The position numbers and the translations under genes are program-made. 8,717 nt of DNA from DATDUP01 sp035290345 (GTDB lineage: Bacteria > Patescibacteriota > Patescibacteriia > Magasanikbacterales > UBA922), in contig DATDUP010000007.1 of the NCBI GenBank assembly GCA_035290345.1, positions 1 to 8,717 of the forward strand. Direction: 5' to 3'. The notes under the pieces were generated by a model. The model did no database searches. It was not told the origin of the DNA and was given only the letters and a program-made list of their open reading frames with translations. Shown piece after piece: positions 5,450 to 8,717 of the stretch (positions are counted from its first letter, which is position 1; every line of letters begins with the position of its first letter).

Positions 5450-6481
5450 TTACTTGTTGTGTTCCTGTAAATGAGTATGAGCCTGGGCAGTAGATTTGCG
5501 CCCCCGGGGAGTTCTTTCTAACATGCCGATTTGAAGTAAGTATGGCTCATAAATAGTTTCCAAAGTATCTATTTCTTCGGCCACTGCTGCGGCCAGGGTG
5601 CTTAATCCAACTGGTCCGCCATTGTACTTTTCAATAATAGTACGGAGGATATGGCGATCGACTTCGTCTAAACCTAATTTATCGATTTTTAATAATCGTA
5701 GAGCCTGACCAGCGATAGTTTCGTCTATAATTTTACCATCGTGGCGGACTTCAGCGAAATCTCGGATTCGTTTCAGTAGCCGATTAGCAGTTCGAGGGGT
5801 GCGGCGAGCACGTTGGGCGATTAAACGAGCGGCTTCGGGGCGCATAGTGACTTCAAGAATTTTGGCGTTGCGATTGATGATGAGTTCTATGTGTTCTGGT
5901 TGGTAAAATTCCAGGTGGTAGACATGGCCGAAACGGTCACGGAGCGGGCCGGTAAGCAAACTGACCTGAGTAGTGGCTCCGATCAAAGTGAATCGGGGTA
6001 GATCAATGCGCATCGTTCGAGCGGTTGGCCCTTTCCCAATAATGATATCGATGGCGAAATCTTCCATGGCGCTATAAAGTACTTCGGCCACAGTTTTGTT
6101 TAGGCGGTGGATTTCATCAATGAATAAAACCTCACCATTTTCTAAATTGGAAAGAATGGCCGCCAGATCCCCGATTTTCTCCAGAGCTGGTCCGGAGGTG
6201 ACTAAGATTTTACTATTCATCTCTTGGGCGATGATGTTGGCCAGGGTAGTTTTACCTAGGCCGGGATTGCCATAAAGTAGGACATGTTCTAATGGTTCCT
6301 GTCGTCTCCGAGCTGCTTCTAAAGAGATGACCAAGGGTTCTTTAATGTGTTCTTGTCCAACAAAATCTGTCAGTTTTTTGGGACGGAGAGTCAGTTCTAG
6401 GACGGTTTCGTTGTCCTGGGGGGACGGAGAAAGAATTTCCTGTTTTTCTTCCTCAGAAAAAATATAAGTGTCATTTTCCAT
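5450..6481 (-). CDS. ruvB: Holliday junction branch migration ATPase RuvB
   Basis: RuvB is the AAA+ motor that, with RuvA, drives branch migration of Holliday junctions before RuvC cleavage. From the ATG at 6481 it has 343 residues, normal for the family. Visible elements are the N-terminal LRPKKLTDFVGQ, Walker A GNPGLGKTT (71-79), Walker B LFIDEIHR (119-126), sensor 1 IGATT (167-171), the arginine finger in GPLRDRFG (178-185, R181), a sensor 2 region RTPRTANR, and the winged-helix C-terminus with GGPVGLSTLAAAVAEE and YEPYLLQIGMLERTPRGR. Walker A has Asn where most RuvBs have Pro (GPPGLGKT). A TTG at 6520 would add 13 residues but coincides with the promoter -35, so the ATG was chosen. ruvA and ruvC are not in the window. 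First gene of a four-gene minus-strand operon. Confidence 0.97.
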   Translation of the reverse strand: MENDTYIFSEEEKQEILSPSPQDNETVLELTLRPKKLTDFVGQEHIKEPLVISLEAARRRQEPLEHVLLYGNPGLGKTTLANIIAQEMNSKILVTSGPALEKIGDLAAILSNLENGEVLFIDEIHRLNKTVAEVLYSAMEDFAIDIIIGKGPTARTMRIDLPRFTLIGATTQVSLLTGPLRDRFGHVYHLEFYQPEHIELIINRNAKILEVTMRPEAARLIAQRARRTPRTANRLLKRIRDFAEVRHDGKIIDETIAGQALRLLKIDKLGLDEVDRHILRTIIEKYNGGPVGLSTLAAAVAEEIDTLETIYEPYLLQIGMLERTPRGRKSTAQAHTHLQEHNK

Positions 6482-6491
6482 AGTCCTGGCT

Positions 6492-6520
6492 ATTGTACTA
6501 TTTTGCCAGGTGGTTGGCAA
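6492..6520 (-). promoter_or_regulatory. ruvB promoter, apparently giving a leaderless mRNA
   Basis: Read on the minus strand, TTGCCA (6520-6515) and TACAAT (6497-6492) are each one base from consensus and 17 bp apart. The -10 ends 10 nt before the ATG, so transcription should begin about 3-5 nt upstream of it. The AGGA there is too close to the ATG to act as a ribosome binding site. Confidence 0.75.
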
Positions 6521-6625
6521 TTAGTTTGCTTTCAACGAAAGAATTGTGGATATCCTGGGGAGAGGGCGGGTGCAGTTATCATAAAATGCCTTAAATAAGG
6601 CTAAAAGCTAGTGTCGTGAAATGAT

Positions 6626-6654
6626 TTGGGTGGGCCGGTTGCCTGTGTTATAAT
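6626..6654 (+). promoter_or_regulatory. nrdJ promoter (extended -10)
   Basis: TATAAT at 6649-6654 is preceded by TG at 6646-6647, giving TGTTATAAT. The -35 (TTGGGT, 6626-6631) is weak, with 17-bp spacing. The start is expected near 6661, leaving a leader of about 129 nt and placing both NrdR boxes just downstream. Confidence 0.75.
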
Positions 6655-6670
6655 GGACTCAATTGATCAT

Positions 6671-6686
6671 ACCCAATATATAGTGC
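6671..6686. promoter_or_regulatory. NrdR box 1
   Basis: ACCCAATATATAGTGC matches the known NrdR consensus (acaCwAtATaTwGtgt) at 14 of 16 positions. NrdR is the ATP/dATP-sensing repressor of RNR genes. The box lies about 10 bp after the predicted start and 32 bp from box 2. Confidence 0.85.
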
Positions 6687-6702
6687 ATTAATAATTTATT
6701 AA

Positions 6703-6718
6703 CTACTATATATAGTGG
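6703..6718. promoter_or_regulatory. NrdR box 2
   Basis: CTACTATATATAGTGG matches the NrdR consensus at 13 of 16 positions. Its 32-bp offset from box 1 (about three helical turns) puts both on the same DNA face, the usual arrangement for cooperative NrdR binding. Confidence 0.85.
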
Positions 6719-6789
6719 TAGCTTGTTGAATGCTACACCGTCCAGGTGTATTTAAATTGTCCCAGTTTATCATTTTTTTCTCTAAAAAT

Positions 6790-8717
6790 ATGGGGCCACT
6801 TGATTCCCACTTAGTGCAAAAAGTCCATCTTGGCCAGGCCGAGACAGACAAAGATCAATTCCGTTATAATTCCGACACTGGCCTGCGGTTTAAGCGGGTT
6901 TTTAGTAATGAAAATAGGAATCCGTTTGAAGAAGTGGACTATGAACGACGCCAGTCAGTGATCAGAGAACCAGATGGAACCGTAGTTTTTGAGATGAAAG
7001 ATTTGGAAATACCGACGGGCTGGTCCCAGGTGGCCACTGATATCATTGCGCAAAAATATTTTCGTAAAACTGGCGTCCCCCAATATTATGCCGATGGTCA
7101 ACCAAAGTTGACTAATGATGGTAAATCGGTTTTGGGCCCAGAGACAAGTGTAAAACAAACAATTCATCGATTGGCAGGCACCTGGAGATATTGGGGTGAG
7201 AAATATGGATATTTTGCTAGTCCAGAAGACGGACAATTTTTTTATGATGAAATAGTTGTCATGATGTTAAAGCAAATGGCTGCTCCTAATTCTCCCCAAT
7301 GGTTCAATACGGGTTTGTATTGGGCCTATGGAATCAATGGGCCAGCCCAGGGGCATTATTATGTTGATCCTGACACCGCAGTGTTGACGAAATCAACAGA
7401 CGCCTACTCTCATCCCCAGCCCCACGCTTGCGGTCGTTATAATACTAAACTTTTTACTTCTCGCGGGGTTTTGAATTTAGGCGAAGTGGTAGAAGAAAAA
7501 ATGACGGGTATAAAAGTATTTGATGGGGAAAAGTTTGTAGAAGTAAAGGCGGTAAAAAATAATGGAGTAAAAAAAGTATATCGAGCGATTTTAAAAAATG
7601 GAAACTATCTGGATTTTACTGATGATCACTTGATTTATGTTTCTGCCACTCAGAAAAAGTCTGGCGGTGAATATGAATGGAAAGAACTGAAACAGATTTT
7701 AGCCCACAAAGTGAAACAAGTGGCCCTGGCTCCGGCTAAAAGTTCTGACTCTGTTAGTCAGAAAAAGTTGGATCAGGCGGCCTTAGCTGGCTGGGTGGTC
7801 GGGGATGGCTACTATAACCAGTATGGAAAAGATAGAAGGAAAACGGTGTTAGAGGTGTCAACCATTGACGATGATGAGTATAAAAAGATGACGGGTTTGT
7901 TTTCCCGTTTGTTTGGTAAATATACAACCCAAACTCGGAAAAGCATTGAGTCAAAATATCGCTTGGTTTGTCTTGATTCTAAGGCCGTTAATCAATTTGT
8001 CCAAGCCTTTGATTTAGTCAGGACCCCTTCGGCTGCGGATGTTCCTGGGTTGGTTAGGCGCGGGACAAAAGAGGAAAAAATTGCCTTTTTACAGGCTCTT
8101 TTCCAGGCCAGTGGTGATGTGCACCAACATATTGGAAGAGATCGAAACGATGGAGAAGTTGTTTTGTTCTCCCCGTCTTTAGATCTAATCCACTCAGTCC
8201 AGGTTCTGCTTTTGGGATTGGGGATTTATTCCAATGTAACGGTTAGTCGTAGTCAGCAGCCAGAACGGAAAGTGGGTTGGCGGTTATTTATTGCTTTAGG
8301 TTCAGAAAGAGAAAAATTTGAGAATTTAATTGGTTTCGTCTCTCGGGATAAAAGAGAAAAGTTAGCTAAATTAAATAAGAAAACCACCAAACAAATAAAA
8401 TCTTTAGTTTCAGAAGAAACAGTGGTGGCCATTGAGTATTTGGGTGAAGAAGAAGTTTATGATATTCAAACTGCGAGCGGTCGGTTTGCCGCTAACGGTG
8501 TAATTGTTCACAATTGTTTCATTCAGGCCATTAAAGATGACTTGGTAAATGATGGCGGTATCATGGATCTTTGGGTCAGAGAAGCGAGATTATTTAAATA
8601 TGGTTCAGGCACTGGGACAAATTTTTCTTCCTTGCGCGGCCGAGGGGAACCTTTGGCTGGAGGGGGTGTTTCTAGTGGTTTGATGTCTTGGTTACGGATT
8701 GGTGATCGCGCTGCGGG
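6790..8717 (+). CDS. nrdJ: Adenosylcobalamin-dependent (class II) ribonucleotide reductase, intein-containing, 3' truncated
   Basis: Class II RNR reduces ribonucleotides to deoxyribonucleotides using an adenosylcobalamin radical. The frame is open from 6790 to the window end. The N-extein (213 residues, 6790-7428) contains NPFEEVDYERRQSVI, EIPTGWSQVATDI, APNSPQWFNTGL and SHPQPHA, all typical of B12-dependent RNRs. The C-extein (from 8515) resumes with CFIQAIKDDLVNDGGIMDLW, then ARLFKYGSGTGTNFSSLRG and SSGLMSWLRIGDRAA. No ATP-cone is seen at the N-terminus. The ATG at 6790 has no Shine-Dalgarno; the preceding bases are U-rich. An in-frame ATG at 6730 would add a 20-residue, partly hydrophobic extension and is less likely. 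Two NrdR boxes upstream fit the assignment. The remaining catalytic cysteines and the C-terminus lie beyond the window. Confidence 0.95.
   Translation, partial: MGPLDSHLVQKVHLGQAETDKDQFRYNSDTGLRFKRVFSNENRNPFEEVDYERRQSVIREPDGTVVFEMKDLEIPTGWSQVATDIIAQKYFRKTGVPQYYADGQPKLTNDGKSVLGPETSVKQTIHRLAGTWRYWGEKYGYFASPEDGQFFYDEIVVMMLKQMAAPNSPQWFNTGLYWAYGINGPAQGHYYVDPDTAVLTKSTDAYSHPQPHACGRYNTKLFTSRGVLNLGEVVEEKMTGIKVFDGEKFVEVKAVKNNGVKKVYRAILKNGNYLDFTDDHLIYVSATQKKSGGEYEWKELKQILAHKVKQVALAPAKSSDSVSQKKLDQAALAGWVVGDGYYNQYGKDRRKTVLEVSTIDDDEYKKMTGLFSRLFGKYTTQTRKSIESKYRLVCLDSKAVNQFVQAFDLVRTPSAADVPGLVRRGTKEEKIAFLQALFQASGDVHQHIGRDRNDGEVVLFSPSLDLIHSVQVLLLGLGIYSNVTVSRSQQPERKVGWRLFIALGSEREKFENLIGFVSRDKREKLAKLNKKTTKQIKSLVSEETVVAIEYLGEEEVYDIQTASGRFAANGVIVHNCFIQAIKDDLVNDGGIMDLWVREARLFKYGSGTGTNFSSLRGRGEPLAGGGVSSGLMSWLRIGDRAA
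7429..8514 (+). other. Intein (362 aa) with LAGLIDADG homing endonuclease domain, inside nrdJ
   Basis: The insert lies between PHA and CFIQ of the RNR, in frame. Splicing block A begins at Cys1 (CGRYNT). Block B is at 62-70 with T64 and H67 (FTDDHLIYV). Blocks F and G form the end, from VYDIQT to ANGVIVHN, with His361-Asn362 followed by the C-extein Cys (+1). All main splicing residues are present, so splicing should work. The central part holds a two-motif LAGLIDADG endonuclease. Motif one is ALAGWVVGDG (118-127, catalytic D126). Motif two is FLQALFQASGDV (220-231), where Ser228 stands in place of the usual Asp. The +1 Cys corresponds to an RNR active-site cysteine. Residual DNA cleavage by the endonuclease is doubtful; protein splicing does not depend on it. 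Confidence 0.95.

Noticed and set aside
6588..6601. Short palindrome GCCTTAAATAAGGC between ruvB and nrdJ as operator or terminator
   Set aside because: Only five to six pairs with a tiny loop, no gene ending nearby, and no match to a known operator; it may be chance.
6661..6789. Cobalamin riboswitch in the leader of the B12-dependent RNR
   Set aside because: The leader is only about 129 nt, has no B12-box-like sequence, and is largely occupied by the NrdR boxes.
6955..7954. Minus-strand open frames over nrdJ and its intein
   Set aside because: They are shadows of the conserved RNR and intein frame on the plus strand.
7429..8514. Group I/II intron or gene fusion interrupting nrdJ
   Set aside because: The insert is a continuous reading frame with intein blocks A, B, F and G and correct Cys/His-Asn-Cys junctions, so it is a protein intein.

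Overview
The window looks like chromosomal DNA from a Patescibacteria (CPR) bacterium. This is inferred from the short intergenic gaps, the CPR-like hypothetical membrane proteins, tRNA genes without encoded CCA, a class II ribonucleotide reductase carrying an intein, and near-absence of Shine-Dalgarno sequences. The clade cannot be fixed from this sequence. Two genes end in TGA (one followed directly by a terminator, the other with its TGA inside a tRNA promoter), so UGA reads as stop, not glycine.

Layout. 1-295: 3' end of an unrecognised, probably exported protein, closed by a hairpin terminator. 353-2050 (+): CPA2/Kef-type cation:proton antiporter with an RCK domain, probably on a leaderless mRNA. 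2047-2720: six tRNA genes in two transcription units, Ala(TGC)-Phe(GAA)-Pro(TGG)-Gly(TCC), then fMet(CAT)-Gly(GCC). Each has its own extended -10 promoter, and a strong terminator ends the cluster. 2734-4292 (+): epmA and efp, the EF-P lysylating enzyme and its target. A convergent bidirectional terminator lies at 4304-4331. 6481-4332 (-): ruvB, a two-helix membrane protein, a membrane-anchored PH-domain protein and a DUF1294 protein, spaced 2-9 nt apart like one operon. 6521-6789: divergent regulatory region with the ruvB promoter, the nrdJ promoter and two NrdR boxes. 6790-8717 (+): adenosylcobalamin-dependent ribonucleotide reductase, interrupted by a 362-residue intein and cut by the window end.

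Much of the content serves translation (tRNAs, EF-P and its modifier) and DNA supply or repair (RNR, RuvB). The most notable points are the initiator tRNA with C33 and an A1-A72 mismatch, the intein placed exactly at an RNR active-site cysteine with a defective second endonuclease motif, the paired NrdR boxes 32 bp apart, and the probable leaderless promoters at the antiporter gene and ruvB. I found no CRISPR array, insertion sequence or clearly new multi-gene system.
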